DNA of 64,000 bases, taken from the NCBI GenBank assembly GCA_910577175.1, contig CAJTLU010000002.1:189337-253336 (forward strand), in the 5' to 3' direction. The notes below the pieces were generated by a model. The model worked only from the letters and a program-made list of their open reading frames with translations, was not told where the DNA came from and did not search any database. Below are positions 26,172-35,954 of the stretch, one piece after another; within the stretch, counting starts at the first letter, position 1, and every line of letters starts with the position of its first letter. The stretch comes from an uncultured Lachnospiraceae bacterium (GTDB lineage: Bacteria; Bacillota; Clostridia; Lachnospirales; Lachnospiraceae). The position numbers and the translations under genes were made by a program.

Positions 26172-28088
26172 GATAAAACAGAACGGTTCATAGAATTTGA
26201 TAAAATAAAAGAAATCTGGGCAGAGTTTTGCCTGACGGACGCTGCCAAAAAACAGGTAAAGGAACAGATGCCTCTTTTGTCCGAGGCAGAGCTTCTGGCA
26301 AAGCAGAGAGAAACCACACAGGGAAAAAAGATGATGGAGCTTTGCGGCAATCCGCCGCTAGTCTCCCTGCAGGGACTGGAGGAGATTGTGGATTATGCAG
26401 GGAAAGGGGACTGTCTTGGAATCAAGCAGCTTTTGCAGGTGGAGATGTCCTTAACGGCGGCTTTCCGTTTAAAGCAATATTTGCTCCGGGGAAAGCAGCA
26501 AGGGCTTTCTCTGGGATATTATGAGGAAAATCTGCAGCCGTTGGACGAATTAAGAGAGAGCATCTATGTGCAGATTGTAAATGAACAGGTTTCGGACAAT
26601 GCTTCAAAGCTGTTAAAGAGTCTCCGGAGTGAAATTGCCCTGACAGAAGGGCGGATGCGGGAAAGGGCAGACGCAGTCATACGTGCTAATAAGGACTGCA
26701 TGTCGGATGGATTCAGTACCTTCCGGAACGGCCGCGTGTGTGTCCCGGTAAAAAAGGAGTACAGGTTTAAAATTGCAGGCAGCGTGATTGATAAGTCCGC
26801 TACCGGTAACACATTCTTTATCGAACCTGCTGCTGCCGCAAAGTATTATGAGGAATTGCAGGAATTGCGCCTTGACGAAGAAAACGAGGTACGCAGGATT
26901 TTATATGAGCTGACCGGAATGGTGGATGAGAATGCGACAGAATTGAAGGAAAATATCAGACTGATGGAAAAGTTTGATTTTATCTTTTCCAAAGGAAAGC
27001 TGAGTCTGCATTATGACGGCACCGAGCCTGAAATCATAACGGAGCGGAGGATTGTATTAAAGGATGCGAGACATCCGCTGATGAAAAAGGAAAGCTGCGT
27101 TCCGCTCCAGTTTTCTATTGGGGATGGTGTGAACGGAATTGTGATTACCGGACCGAACACCGGCGGAAAAACGGTAGCATTAAAGACGGTTGCCTTAAAC
27201 TGTATGATGGCACAGTGCGGTCTGCATGTTTCCTGCGGCAGTGCGGAAATCTGTATGAATGCCAATTATTTGTGTGATATCGGGGACGGGCAGAATCTGT
27301 CGGAGAACCTTTCCACGTTTTCCGCGCATATCACAAATGTGCTCGATATTCTACAGCAGGTCGCTCCGCAGAGCCTTGTGTTTATGGATGAGCTGGGTTC
27401 TGGAACAGACCCGTTAGAGGGCATGGGGATTGCAGTCGCAATTTTAGAGGAATTGAAGCAGAGCGGCGCTCTGTTTCTGGTGACGACGCATTATCCCGAG
27501 GTAAAGGTATATGCCGAAAAAACCGAAGGGATTGTGAACGCGCGGATGACCTTTGACAAGGAAAATCTGAAGCCTCTGTATCAGCTGGTCATCGGCGAGG
27601 CAGGGGAGAGCTGTGCATTTTCCATTGCAAAGAGACTCGGAATGCCTGCGGGGATGCTTCGGCGGGCGGAACAGGCTGCCTACGGGAGCGGAGCGGACCT
27701 GTCCTCCTTTGCGGAAGCGGAGCAGGCGAGGGAGTTTAAAGGAAAGGCAATTCCACGGATTGTAAAGAAAAAGACGTCGCCGTCCCATAAGAGAGAAAAG
27801 AGGGAATACCGGATTGGCGACAGCGTTATGGTTTATCCGGAGAAAAGAATCGGGATTGTCTGCGAGCCGGAAAATGAAAAAGGCGTGCTGCGGATTCAGA
27901 TGCCGGACAGGAAATTCTGGGTAAATCATAAGCGCATTAAGCTGCATGTGGCGGCAGAGAAGCTTTATCCGGAAAACTATGACTTTTCTATTTTGTTTGA
28001 CAGCGTAGAGACAAGAAAGCTCCGGCACCAGATGGGGCGCAAGCATATAGAAGGGGCAGAGCTTCGCATAGAGGACGAAAAGGAGTAG
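26169..28088 (+). CDS. MutS2-like ATPase lacking the Smr domain
   Basis: 639 residues. Core and clamp regions like MutS2 (LLKSLRSEIALTEGRM, ASKLL, GRVCVPVKKEYR), then a MutS ATPase domain with Walker A ITGPNTGGKT, Walker B LVFMDELGSGTDPLEG, and TTHYPEVK. MutS2 is normally about 780 residues with a C-terminal Smr nuclease or ribosome-binding domain; here the protein ends soon after the KOW-like VMVYPEKRIGIVCEP region. Short MutS2 relatives are known in Clostridia, so this need not be a broken gene. Its role could be in DNA recombination or in splitting collided ribosomes. Confidence 0.88.
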   Translation: MDKTERFIEFDKIKEIWAEFCLTDAAKKQVKEQMPLLSEAELLAKQRETTQGKKMMELCGNPPLVSLQGLEEIVDYAGKGDCLGIKQLLQVEMSLTAAFRLKQYLLRGKQQGLSLGYYEENLQPLDELRESIYVQIVNEQVSDNASKLLKSLRSEIALTEGRMRERADAVIRANKDCMSDGFSTFRNGRVCVPVKKEYRFKIAGSVIDKSATGNTFFIEPAAAAKYYEELQELRLDEENEVRRILYELTGMVDENATELKENIRLMEKFDFIFSKGKLSLHYDGTEPEIITERRIVLKDARHPLMKKESCVPLQFSIGDGVNGIVITGPNTGGKTVALKTVALNCMMAQCGLHVSCGSAEICMNANYLCDIGDGQNLSENLSTFSAHITNVLDILQQVAPQSLVFMDELGSGTDPLEGMGIAVAILEELKQSGALFLVTTHYPEVKVYAEKTEGIVNARMTFDKENLKPLYQLVIGEAGESCAFSIAKRLGMPAGMLRRAEQAAYGSGADLSSFAEAEQAREFKGKAIPRIVKKKTSPSHKREKREYRIGDSVMVYPEKRIGIVCEPENEKGVLRIQMPDRKFWVNHKRIKLHVAAEKLYPENYDFSILFDSVETRKLRHQMGRKHIEGAELRIEDEKE

Positions 28089-28095
28089 GGGAGCG

Positions 28096-28354
28096 TCCCT
28101 TGCGTTTCCGCATTTTTGAGCACTCCCTGAAAAGTTCCGAAGGCTGCACACCCTCCGATTTTTACATTTGTCCGAAGGACCGCATCTTTAAGCGGAACCG
28201 GAATCACCTCTTAGTGATGGTTAGGCGCGAGGACGCTCCCGAGCGGCTTAACAACACTTAGAGGAAGTCCGGTGAAGCGTAAGCGCATGTAAAAATCGGA
28301 GGGTGTGCAGCCTTCGGAACATAAGGTAGCAGATAAAATGCGGGGACGCAGGGA
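28096..28354. repeat. Long palindromic element with 34-bp perfect internal inverted repeat
   Basis: Outer arms 28096-28116 (TCCCTTGCGTTTCCGCATTTT without its last base run) and 28335-28354 are imperfect inverted repeats. Inside, 28134-28167 and 28287-28320 are a perfect 34-bp inverted repeat starting GTTCCGAAGGCTGCACACCC. The 119-bp centre is related to the element near 22.1 kb in opposite orientation. It fills the whole gap between the MutS2-like gene and the regulator. No coding potential is convincing. Confidence 0.85.
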
Positions 28355-28417
28355 ACCGTCCGGCTTTACAAAGCTTCCGGGGGTATGTTATACTTGGCTT
28401 TAGAAAAGAGGGAAGCT

Positions 28418-29098
28418 ATGGACTACGATTGTTTGATTATTGATGATGAAAAGCTGCTGGCAGACAGTACGGCGGAGTATTTTAACCTGTTCGGCGTGAA
28501 AACGGCAGTGGTATATAGCGCTTCGGCATGCAGGGAGTTTTTCAGGGAGAATACGGCCGGGCTGATGCTGCTTGACATCAATCTTGGTGAAAGCAGCGGC
28601 TTTTTGCTGTGTAAGGAGCTTCGTGAAACAACTGACATTCCGATTTTGTTTATTTCTGCCCGTACAAGCGATGATGATAAGATTATTGCCTTGAATATCG
28701 GCGGCGATGACTATGTGCAAAAGCCGTATTCCCTCGGAGTGCTGCTTGCCAAGGTCAGGGCGGTGTTAAAACGCTATGGGCAGAGTGCGAAGGCAGGATA
28801 TGCCGACGGCTGGCTGAAGGTTGATTTTGATGCAAAGCAGGTGCTTGCCGGGGGAAATCCTGTCAGGCTGACCGCCCTTGAACTTAAGCTCCTTTTCTAT
28901 CTGATGAAGCAGGAAAACAGGGTAGTATCAAAGAAAGAGCTGTTTGAAAATGTATGGGAGGATAAGTTCACGGGCGACGGAACCCTGAACGTACATATCC
29001 GGAAAATACGGGAAGCAATTGAAAAAAATCCTGGGAAACCCGAATACATTTGTACCGTCTGGGGAGACGGGTACCGGTTTAACGGAGGAAAGCAATGA
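28418..29098 (+). CDS. OmpR-family response regulator
   Basis: 226 residues from the ATG at 28418 (preceded by AGAGGGAAGCT). Receiver domain with IIDDEKL, Asp in LMLLDINLGE and the Lys in YVQKPYS; winged-helix domain with LTALELKLLFYLM and the terminal VWGDGYRF. It overlaps the kinase gene by 4 bp. With the kinase and the ABC genes downstream it forms a BceRS/VanRS-like module that typically senses and answers cell-envelope antibiotics. Confidence 0.92.
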   Translation: MDYDCLIIDDEKLLADSTAEYFNLFGVKTAVVYSASACREFFRENTAGLMLLDINLGESSGFLLCKELRETTDIPILFISARTSDDDKIIALNIGGDDYVQKPYSLGVLLAKVRAVLKRYGQSAKAGYADGWLKVDFDAKQVLAGGNPVRLTALELKLLFYLMKQENRVVSKKELFENVWEDKFTGDGTLNVHIRKIREAIEKNPGKPEYICTVWGDGYRFNGGKQ

Positions 29099-30360
29099 AA
29101 AAACGCTTCTTTTTTGTCAGCCTGCTTCTGGTGTTTGCGGCAGAGCTTGCGGCGCTGCTTGTATTTGCCGCACAGGATACGGAATGGGTGCAGGATGCGG
29201 TTGCGGTCAATGAGGCGGTGCAGTCCGTACAGGCTGATTGGGATACGATAGAACGCCATACGAACCATACCGCCCTTGATTATGTTGTAATAGATACGGA
29301 TGGGACGGTTTTATTCCGGACGAGGCCCGGCCTGAGCGAGAGTATCAATCGTGCGGTAAGTCACAGGGACACGATTCTTGACCTTGAAGCAGACGGCATT
29401 GTCGTCGGTAAAATTATTTTATACAATAACAGTGCACAGACCCTGTGGTCCGCGAAGCGGGCTGCCATTATTGTTTTTGCAGCCGCCCTTTTTATCCAGT
29501 GTATTGTCTGCACAGGATATTTTCTGTATCTGGAGCGTACCATAATCCGTCCGTTTCATAAGCTGAAGGGATTTGCCAGGCGCATTGCAGATGGAAATCT
29601 GGATATTCCGCTTGAGATGGACAGGCAGAATCTTTTTGGTGCATTTACGGAAAGCTTTGATATTATGCGTTCCGAGCTTAAGAAGGCGCGGATTGCAGAG
29701 GTGGAGGCAAATGCAAGTAAAAAGGAACTTGTCGCAAAGCTTTCCCATGACATCAAAACGCCCGTTGCAAGCATTAAGGCAGCCTCGGAGGTAGGTGCTG
29801 CATTGGCAGACAGTGAAAAGAGCAGGGAGAACTACAGGCAGATTGTCTGTAAGGCAGACCAGATTAACACGCTTATTACGAACCTGTTTACGGCGACGTT
29901 AGAGGAGCTCAGGCAGCTTCCGGTAGTGCCTGCGGATATAGAGAGCAGGGAGGTGGAGGAGCTGTTAAAGAATGCAGATTACCTGCACCGTGCCGTAATC
30001 CCGGAGGTTCCAGGTTGCCTTTTGTATGTGGACAGGCTCCGTCTGCAGCAGGTCTTTGACAATATCTTTGCCAATTCCTATAAATATGCAGATACGAAGA
30101 TAGAAACAGAGGTGCAAAAGGGCGGAAACTATCTTGCTATCAGTATAGAGGACTACGGCGGGGGCGTCAGTAAGGAGGAGCTGCCGCTGTTAAAGGAAAA
30201 ATATAAACGTGGGAGCCGTACCGGACAGATAGAGGGAGCAGGTCTCGGGCTTTACATTTCCGATTATTTTATGAAGCAGATGAAGGGAGAGCTTGTGGTT
30301 GAAAACGGACAAAAGGGTCTCAGGGTCACGGTAAGGCTTGCTATAAGCGGTACGATTTAA
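29095..30360 (+). CDS. Sensor histidine kinase
   Basis: 421 residues. Two membrane segments (about 5-25 and 125-145) flank a small extracytoplasmic region of about 100 residues. HAMP domain follows (about 145-195), then HisKA with phospho-accepting His in AKLSHDIKTPVASIKA, N box VFDNIFANSYKYAD, G1 EDYGGGV and G2 GAGLGLYISDYF. All catalytic boxes appear intact. Its partner is the upstream regulator; the probable targets are the ABC genes at 30436-33544. Confidence 0.92.
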   Translation: MKKRFFFVSLLLVFAAELAALLVFAAQDTEWVQDAVAVNEAVQSVQADWDTIERHTNHTALDYVVIDTDGTVLFRTRPGLSESINRAVSHRDTILDLEADGIVVGKIILYNNSAQTLWSAKRAAIIVFAAALFIQCIVCTGYFLYLERTIIRPFHKLKGFARRIADGNLDIPLEMDRQNLFGAFTESFDIMRSELKKARIAEVEANASKKELVAKLSHDIKTPVASIKAASEVGAALADSEKSRENYRQIVCKADQINTLITNLFTATLEELRQLPVVPADIESREVEELLKNADYLHRAVIPEVPGCLLYVDRLRLQQVFDNIFANSYKYADTKIETEVQKGGNYLAISIEDYGGGVSKEELPLLKEKYKRGSRTGQIEGAGLGLYISDYFMKQMKGELVVENGQKGLRVTVRLAISGTI

Positions 30361-30410
30361 GGTTTCCTTAAGGATTCTCTAAAGACATTTAAGATTTGCC
30401 AAAGTAAAAT
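30357..30410 (+). promoter_or_regulatory. Candidate response-regulator binding site and promoter before the ABC genes
   Basis: TTAAGG at 30357 and again at 30368, an 11-bp period typical of OmpR-family direct repeats, with a third related TTAAGA at 30389. A TAAAAT -10-like hexamer lies at 30405-30410 with no good -35, consistent with activator-dependent expression. The first repeat overlaps the kinase stop codon. Confidence 0.5.
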
Positions 30411-30435
30411 GGAACGTATAACAAGGAGGATAGCC

Positions 30436-31194
30436 ATGAAAGAAATCTTATTAAAAACAGAAAATTTAAGCAAATCCTTTTCCAATGGCGGGAATCTTCA
30501 GCACGTTCTGAAAAACATTGACCTGGAGCTTTATAAGGGGGATTTTACCGTAATTATGGGGGCGTCAGGCGCTGGGAAATCCACGCTTTTGTACGCACTT
30601 TCGGGAATGGATACACCGACCATCGGCAGAATCACCTTTGGCGGAAAGGTAATTTCGGATTTGGGCACAGACGGGCTTGCGTTGTTCCGGAAGGCACATT
30701 GTGGTTTTGTATTCCAGCAGGTTTACCTGATTGATACAATGAGTGTGCTTGATAACGTACTTGTGGCAGGTCTGCTGGTAAATAAGGATAAAAAGGCACT
30801 TTCTGCCCGTGCGGGTGAGCTTTTTGAAAAGGTAGGGATTCCGGAGGAGACCCGCAGGAAATTTCCGACGCAGATTTCGGGCGGTGAGGCTCAGAGGGCA
30901 GGAATTGTCCGTGCGTTAATCAATGCTCCGGAAATTCTTTTTGCCGATGAGCCGACCGGTGCGCTCAATTCCAAGGCGGGGCTGGACGTTCTTGACACGC
31001 TGACAGGCTTTAACGAACAGGGACAGAGCGTGGTTATGGTAACGCACGATATGCGTTCTGCCAGACGGGGGAACCGTATCCTGTACTTAAAGGACGGCAC
31101 GGTGTTAGGAGAGTGCAATCTGGGAAAATACAGGCCGGGCGACGAGGAGCGCCATAGGAAGCTGTCCGGATTCCTTTCGGAAATGGGGTGGTAG
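30436..31194 (+). CDS. ABC transporter ATPase (BceA/MacB-like)
   Basis: 252 residues from the ATG at 30436, preceded by AAGGAGGATAGCC. Walker A GASGAGKST, signature ISGGEAQRAG, Walker B ILFADEPTGALN, H-loop VTHDMRS; the ADEPTGALN form is typical of the LolD/MacB/BceA group. It ends 1 bp before the FtsX-type permease. It powers that permease, probably in sensing or removal of a peptide antibiotic, judging from the adjacent two-component system. Confidence 0.93.
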   Translation: MKEILLKTENLSKSFSNGGNLQHVLKNIDLELYKGDFTVIMGASGAGKSTLLYALSGMDTPTIGRITFGGKVISDLGTDGLALFRKAHCGFVFQQVYLIDTMSVLDNVLVAGLLVNKDKKALSARAGELFEKVGIPEETRRKFPTQISGGEAQRAGIVRALINAPEILFADEPTGALNSKAGLDVLDTLTGFNEQGQSVVMVTHDMRSARRGNRILYLKDGTVLGECNLGKYRPGDEERHRKLSGFLSEMGW

Positions 31195-31195
31195 C

Positions 31196-33544
31196 ATGAA
31201 GAAAAACTTACTGCTTATCCGTGCGAATCTCCGCAAGGCGAAAGGGCAGGCTGTTGCGATTGTTGTGCTTGTCCTGCTGTCGTCGCTGATGATGAACCTG
31301 TGGCTGATGCTTTCCATGGATTATAAGAAAAATTTTGACCGCTGCCACGATAGATTAAACGACGGCCATGTGAATCTTGCAGCGTATTCTGCCGATGAGG
31401 AGTTCCGGGAGTTTGTGATGGATATGCTGGAAAGGACTCCCGGCGTGACAGAGGTTTCTGTTACGGATGCGTTCTGCGCTCCTGCCTCCTTTCAATATGG
31501 CGGCGGGGAGCTGTCCCAGTTTGCCGTTATCCTGGAAAAGGAAGCTGCTTTTTCCAGGGAGGTCGGGAAGTATGAAATAACCGGAGAGAACAGTCCTGGC
31601 AGCGGGGTTTACATTCCTATGCTTTACGGCACGGGAAATAACTATGCTGTTGGCGATACGATAGAGCTTAAGCTTTTTGGAAAACCGTTTGAATACACGG
31701 TGTGCGGATTTTTTAACAGCACAATGACAGGCTCCCATAACTGCGGGATTCTCTCCTTTTTGCTGAGCGGGGATAAATTCAGGGAGTTTTCAGAAGAAAG
31801 CTGTGCGGTAGAGTCTACCTATATTTCACTCAGGCTTGAGGACAAAATGCAGGGTGAGGAGATAGAAGCGTCACTGCGGAAGGTGATTTCAGAAGAATTT
31901 CCGGATATTATGCTTTCTGGTAATTATTATGAGGACCTTACGACCTCCCGGTATATCTCCCAGATGATTTGCGCGGGGATTACGGGTGCGATGGCATTTT
32001 TCGTGCTGCTTATCGGGCTGGTAGTCATTGCTTCTAATGTAGTGAATTATATTCAGGAGAATATGCAGAACCTCGGTGCGCTCAAGGCAGTGGGGTATAC
32101 CGGCAGACAGCTGGTTTTCTCGCTTATTCTGCAATTTTCCGGACTCTCTGCCGTTACAGCTGTCGTGGGAATTGCGCTTTCCTACTGCATTTTCCCTGCG
32201 TTAAACGAGATGATGATTGCCCAGACGGGGATTCCGTATACGGTAAGGTTTCTGCCGGTACCCTATCTGATAACGGTAGTTTTCAGTTCGGGAATTGTTG
32301 CCGCAGCGGTATATCTGTCTGCCGGGAAAATGAAAAAAATCGAGCCGATTACCGCACTCCGGCAGGGAATTACAACCCACAATTTCCGGAGGAACCACGT
32401 TCCTCTTGAGAAAACAAGACTGCCGCTTCAGCCTGCACTTGCGATGAAAACCACGCTTTCCGGACTGAAGACCAATATTACAATCTGTATTACGATGCTG
32501 GTTTTGTCCCTTATTCTTGTATTTTCGGGCCTGATGTATAAGAATATGATTATGGATATGAAGCCGTTTATTGATTTAATTGCCGGAGAATCCGCGGATT
32601 CCTGCATCAATATAAACGCAGGCAGGGAGGAGGAGTTTCTCTCCATGATGGAGAGCGACAGCCGTGTGGAGAAGTTCTATCTTTTTACGAATAATTTAGA
32701 TGCCCAGCATGTCGGCGGGGTTTCCCTGATGCCGTCCGTGATTGAGGACGGTACAAAGCTGAACAATCAGAAGATGGTGATAGAGGGGCGCTTTCCCGAA
32801 TACGACAATGAAATCGTGATTGCCATAAAATATGCAAGGGAAAAGGAACTTCGCATGGGAGACGAGATTACCATTAAAATCGGAGGGAAGGATAACAATT
32901 ACATTATTACGGGCTTCTCACAGGTTACCAATAACTTAGGGAAGGACTGTATACTGACCCGCGGAGGCTATGAAAAGGCGGGCAGCCTGCAGAATGTGAG
33001 CTATTACATGAATCTTACGGACGGTACGGATATTGATGCCTTTAACAGTGAAGTAACAGCACGCTTCGGAAGCGATGTAAATGCAACCTTCAACATACTT
33101 GCGGTCATAGAGGGTACAGGCAATGTCTATGTTTCGCTGATGACAATTATCGTAATCGCCATACTGGTATTAAGCGGGGTTGTGATTGTCTTTGTGCTGT
33201 ATCTGTTAGTAAGGACGCTGTTAAACGTCAAGAAGCGGGATTACGGCATTTTAAAGGCGCTCGGGTTTACCACGGGCCAGCTTATCCTGCAGACGGCACT
33301 GAGCTTTATGCCGTCAATGACGATTTCAGTGGCAATCGGAATTTTTATCAGTATGCAGATTGTCAACCCGCTGACCTCCTTATTTTTAAACGAGGTGGGA
33401 ATTGTCCGGTGTACCTTTGAGATTTCTCTCGTCTTTAATATAATTGCCGGAGGTGTGTTACTATTATTTGCGTTTGCGGCTGCCTGTCTTTTGTCCCTGC
33501 GGATAAGGAGGATTACGCCGAGGGCGCTGCTGTCAGGAGAATAG
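31196..33544 (+). CDS. FtsX-family ABC transporter permease
   Basis: 782 residues with one N-terminal helix (about 17-35), a large extracytoplasmic domain, three helices near 260-385, a second helix and extracytoplasmic domain (about 425-640), and three terminal helices. This is the duplicated FtsX layout of MacB-like permeases rather than the ten-helix BceB. The start overlaps the stop region of the ATPase, so they are coupled. Likely part of a resistance or detoxification module with the kinase and regulator upstream. Confidence 0.9.
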   Translation: MKKNLLLIRANLRKAKGQAVAIVVLVLLSSLMMNLWLMLSMDYKKNFDRCHDRLNDGHVNLAAYSADEEFREFVMDMLERTPGVTEVSVTDAFCAPASFQYGGGELSQFAVILEKEAAFSREVGKYEITGENSPGSGVYIPMLYGTGNNYAVGDTIELKLFGKPFEYTVCGFFNSTMTGSHNCGILSFLLSGDKFREFSEESCAVESTYISLRLEDKMQGEEIEASLRKVISEEFPDIMLSGNYYEDLTTSRYISQMICAGITGAMAFFVLLIGLVVIASNVVNYIQENMQNLGALKAVGYTGRQLVFSLILQFSGLSAVTAVVGIALSYCIFPALNEMMIAQTGIPYTVRFLPVPYLITVVFSSGIVAAAVYLSAGKMKKIEPITALRQGITTHNFRRNHVPLEKTRLPLQPALAMKTTLSGLKTNITICITMLVLSLILVFSGLMYKNMIMDMKPFIDLIAGESADSCININAGREEEFLSMMESDSRVEKFYLFTNNLDAQHVGGVSLMPSVIEDGTKLNNQKMVIEGRFPEYDNEIVIAIKYAREKELRMGDEITIKIGGKDNNYIITGFSQVTNNLGKDCILTRGGYEKAGSLQNVSYYMNLTDGTDIDAFNSEVTARFGSDVNATFNILAVIEGTGNVYVSLMTIIVIAILVLSGVVIVFVLYLLVRTLLNVKKRDYGILKALGFTTGQLILQTALSFMPSMTISVAIGIFISMQIVNPLTSLFLNEVGIVRCTFEISLVFNIIAGGVLLLFAFAAACLLSLRIRRITPRALLSGE

Positions 33545-33583
33545 TTTTTCTGTACATTTGATTCAGGGTATTCTATACTAAAG

Positions 33584-33615
33584 GGGGGCTGTGCTTTCTA
33601 TCTGCAACAGCCCCC
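33584..33615. terminator. Hairpin after the permease gene
   Basis: GGGGGCTGT (33584-33592) pairs with ACAGCCCCC (33607-33615). The downstream T content on the plus strand is modest; on the minus strand CCTTTAG follows. The loop sequence resembles that of the clear terminator at 43383. Confidence 0.5.
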
Positions 33616-33784
33616 ATATTTACTTTATAGGAACATTGTGTTGTATCAATGCCTTTAAGTATAGCTCTATGAAGTAAAAACGCTCTGTGGAATACGCACT
33701 TGCGTGAGAGGAATATCAGATAATCGACAGCCTGCTGATACATTGCCTGCAGATACCCTGTAGAAACCAAATCATACAGAAAAG

Positions 33785-33845
33785 GAGTTTCCGCATTTTG
33801 CATATGCCTTTGTGTCCCGGTTGCTAAAAATTGCGGAAACTCAAG
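33785..33845. repeat. Short palindromic element (TTTCCGCATTTT family)
   Basis: GAGTTTCCGCATTTT at 33785 faces AAAATTGCGGAAACTC ending at 33842, giving an 11-bp outer stem with one extra base further in. Reversed, it contains CCGGGACACAA and GGCATATGCAAAATGCGGAAAC, almost the same as the right part of the element at 59895, from which it differs by loss of the central hairpin. The rest of the 33616-33992 gap shows nothing else I can name beyond a TATAAT near 33890. Confidence 0.75.
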
Positions 33846-33992
33846 AAGTGTTCGTTGTTTATTTGTTGGGATTTGTGTAGTATAATCAATTATAAATGTT
33901 GACTGGCAAAGGGACAGCCTGTTGCTGATAATTTATACACAGGCTAGGAAACCAAACCAGAAAGACAATCATATCAAGGAAAAGGAGCAGAA

Positions 33993-34667
33993 ATGGCTTA
34001 TAAGATATTGATTATTGATGATGATACTGAACTTCTCAAAATGTTGAAAAAGTATCTTGAAATAAAAAAGTATGAAATTATTACAGCAGAGAATGGATTG
34101 GAGGGATTAAATAAAATAAAGCTTCAGCCGGATATTATATTGCTGGATGTAAATATGCCGAATATTGACGGGATAGAGGTATGCAGGAGGGTGCGGGATA
34201 AAGTAGCCTGCCCGATTTTATTTCTGACTGCACGGGTAGACGAGCAGGACGTTGTAAATGGGCTTTCTTCAGGAGGCGACGACTATATTTTAAAGCCGTT
34301 TCGTCTGAAAGAGCTTGATGCAAGGATTACGGCGCACCTGAAACGGGAAACACGGCGGAAAGAAAAAACGGAAATGTGCTTCCAGGGTGAGCTGTCTATT
34401 GATTATAAGGCAAAGACCGTGCAGATTCACACAGATTATCTGGAGCTGACAAAATTAGAATATGGAATTATTGAATTTTTGACCATGAATCCAGGGATGA
34501 TCTTTGATAAAGAAAGAATTTATGAGAAGGTCTGCGGTTATGATGCAGAAGGTGACAGCAGGGTAATCACAGAGCTGATCCGCCGAATCAGAAAGAAGTT
34601 TCAGCAATATACAAAAACAGAATATATTGAAACGATATGGGGGATGGGATACCGATGGATAAAATAA
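33993..34667 (+). CDS. OmpR-family response regulator
   Basis: 224 residues. Receiver domain with IIDDDTEL, Asp in IILLDVNMPN, Lys in ILKPFRL; winged helix with LTKLEYGIIEFLT and IWGMGYRW. The start follows AAGGAAAAGGAGCAGAA. It overlaps the downstream kinase. Genes up to 38579 form a regulator-kinase-two permeases-ATPase unit like those for bacitracin or lantibiotic immunity. Confidence 0.92.
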   Translation: MAYKILIIDDDTELLKMLKKYLEIKKYEIITAENGLEGLNKIKLQPDIILLDVNMPNIDGIEVCRRVRDKVACPILFLTARVDEQDVVNGLSSGGDDYILKPFRLKELDARITAHLKRETRRKEKTEMCFQGELSIDYKAKTVQIHTDYLELTKLEYGIIEFLTMNPGMIFDKERIYEKVCGYDAEGDSRVITELIRRIRKKFQQYTKTEYIETIWGMGYRWIK

Positions 34668-35836
34668 GAAATCTTTCCGTGAGAAAAAGCATTCTTTTGT
34701 ATATGGCGGTTGCCTTATTTTTCAGTGTTCTTCTCTCGGATGTCATTGTCAGAATTGCCGAACAGACACAGAGGCGTATCTGGTGGAATTATGTGGATAA
34801 AGAAGAATTTATTGAAACAGCGGAAAAGGAAGACTCCGGTTACAAAGTGGAGATTCTAAGACCGAGTTCTTATGAGATGACACCGTCAGACGTTTTTGTG
34901 TCAGAGCTTTGTGATTTTTTAGAGACTTATGCTGTGTTGATATTGTCTATGGCAGGAAGCTGCGCGGCGGTTTTCCTCTTTTACCAGAACAAGTTAAAAA
35001 AGCCGATGGAAGAACTGGCGGAAGGCTCAAAAAAGATTGCTGAGAATCAGTTGGATTTTTACATTTCTTATGAGAATAAGGACGAGATGGGCGAGCTTTG
35101 CAGGGAGTTTGAGCGGATGCGAAAACAGCTTGCCAGAAATAATCAGGCATTATGGCAGACCGTCGAGGAGGAAAAGATACTGCGGGCGGCTATTGCCCAC
35201 GATATACGCGCTCCATTGTCCGTTTTGAAAGGGTATCAGGAAATGCTGATGGAATATCTGCCAAGCGAAGAGATAGATATGGGACAGGCAATGGAAATGC
35301 TGTCAGAGAGCGGACGTCAGATTGAACGTATGGATGCCTTTGTAGAAGCAATGCGGAAATTGAGCAGTTTAGAAAACCGGCAGCTGACTCCGGGGAATAT
35401 CTCCGCCAGACAATTAGAGAAGGATATTCAGGGGGAACTTGTCATTTTGGAAAAAGAGTATGGGAAACAATGTATGTTACAAGTGTCAGAATCACAGGAA
35501 GAATTTTACGGGGATAAGGAAGTTATTTTGGAGGTAACGGAAAATCTTCTGTCAAACGCTCTGCGTTATGGGAAACAGAAAATTACAATTGTGGTAAACA
35601 TTGGATATGCAAAACTAAGTATCTGTGTCATGGATGACGGCGATGGTTTTCGGGAAGATGCGAAAAAAATTACGGAAGCGTTCTATGGGCAGAATGTAAA
35701 AGACAGTCTGAAACATGCGGGGTTGGGAATGTATATCAGCAGGCTGTATTGTGAAAAGCATGGAGGAAAATTGGTTTTGGGAAATGATGAGCAGGGAGGG
35801 GCTGTGGTGACAGCAATATTCCGTCGGATTGCGTAA
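34655..35836 (+). CDS. Sensor histidine kinase
   Basis: About 393 residues from the ATG at 34655, which overlaps the regulator's stop; an ATG at 34637 is also possible. Two membrane helices (near 10-30 and 85-105) with a small outside loop, HAMP, HisKA with His in AAIAHDIRAPLSVLKG, N box TENLLSNALRYGK, G1 VMDDGDGF, G2 HAGLGMYISRLY. Short-loop kinases of this type usually sense envelope stress together with an ABC transporter. Confidence 0.9.
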   Translation: MDKIRNLSVRKSILLYMAVALFFSVLLSDVIVRIAEQTQRRIWWNYVDKEEFIETAEKEDSGYKVEILRPSSYEMTPSDVFVSELCDFLETYAVLILSMAGSCAAVFLFYQNKLKKPMEELAEGSKKIAENQLDFYISYENKDEMGELCREFERMRKQLARNNQALWQTVEEEKILRAAIAHDIRAPLSVLKGYQEMLMEYLPSEEIDMGQAMEMLSESGRQIERMDAFVEAMRKLSSLENRQLTPGNISARQLEKDIQGELVILEKEYGKQCMLQVSESQEEFYGDKEVILEVTENLLSNALRYGKQKITIVVNIGYAKLSICVMDDGDGFREDAKKITEAFYGQNVKDSLKHAGLGMYISRLYCEKHGGKLVLGNDEQGGAVVTAIFRRIA

Positions 35837-35853
35837 GTAATCCGGCGTTTTTT
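35825..35853 (+). terminator. Terminator overlapping the kinase stop codon
   Basis: CGGATT (35825-35830) pairs with AATCCG (35839-35844), followed by GCG and six T. It may separate the regulatory genes from the ABC genes. Confidence 0.6.
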
Positions 35854-35889
35854 ATTGTCTTTTTGTTGTGATTTTTCTTTTACAATGGA

Positions 35890-35925
35890 TTTTAGATTAC
35901 AGAATCGTGTTTTAGATTCTATGAT
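35890..35925 (+). promoter_or_regulatory. Direct-repeat operator and promoter before the ABC-2 genes
   Basis: TTTTAGATT occurs at 35890-35898 and 35910-35918, 20 bp apart (about two helical turns). They flank TTACAG (35897-35902), which sits 17 bp from TATGAT (35920-35925). This is a plausible site for the OmpR-family regulator encoded just upstream. Confidence 0.6.
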
Positions 35926-35954
35926 AGAATCACTAGGAATAAGGAGGCAAAGCT

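Noticed and set aside
33573..33803. 76-codon ORF on the minus strand
   Set aside because: It spans a terminator-like hairpin and part of a palindromic element and shows no known family or ribosome binding site.
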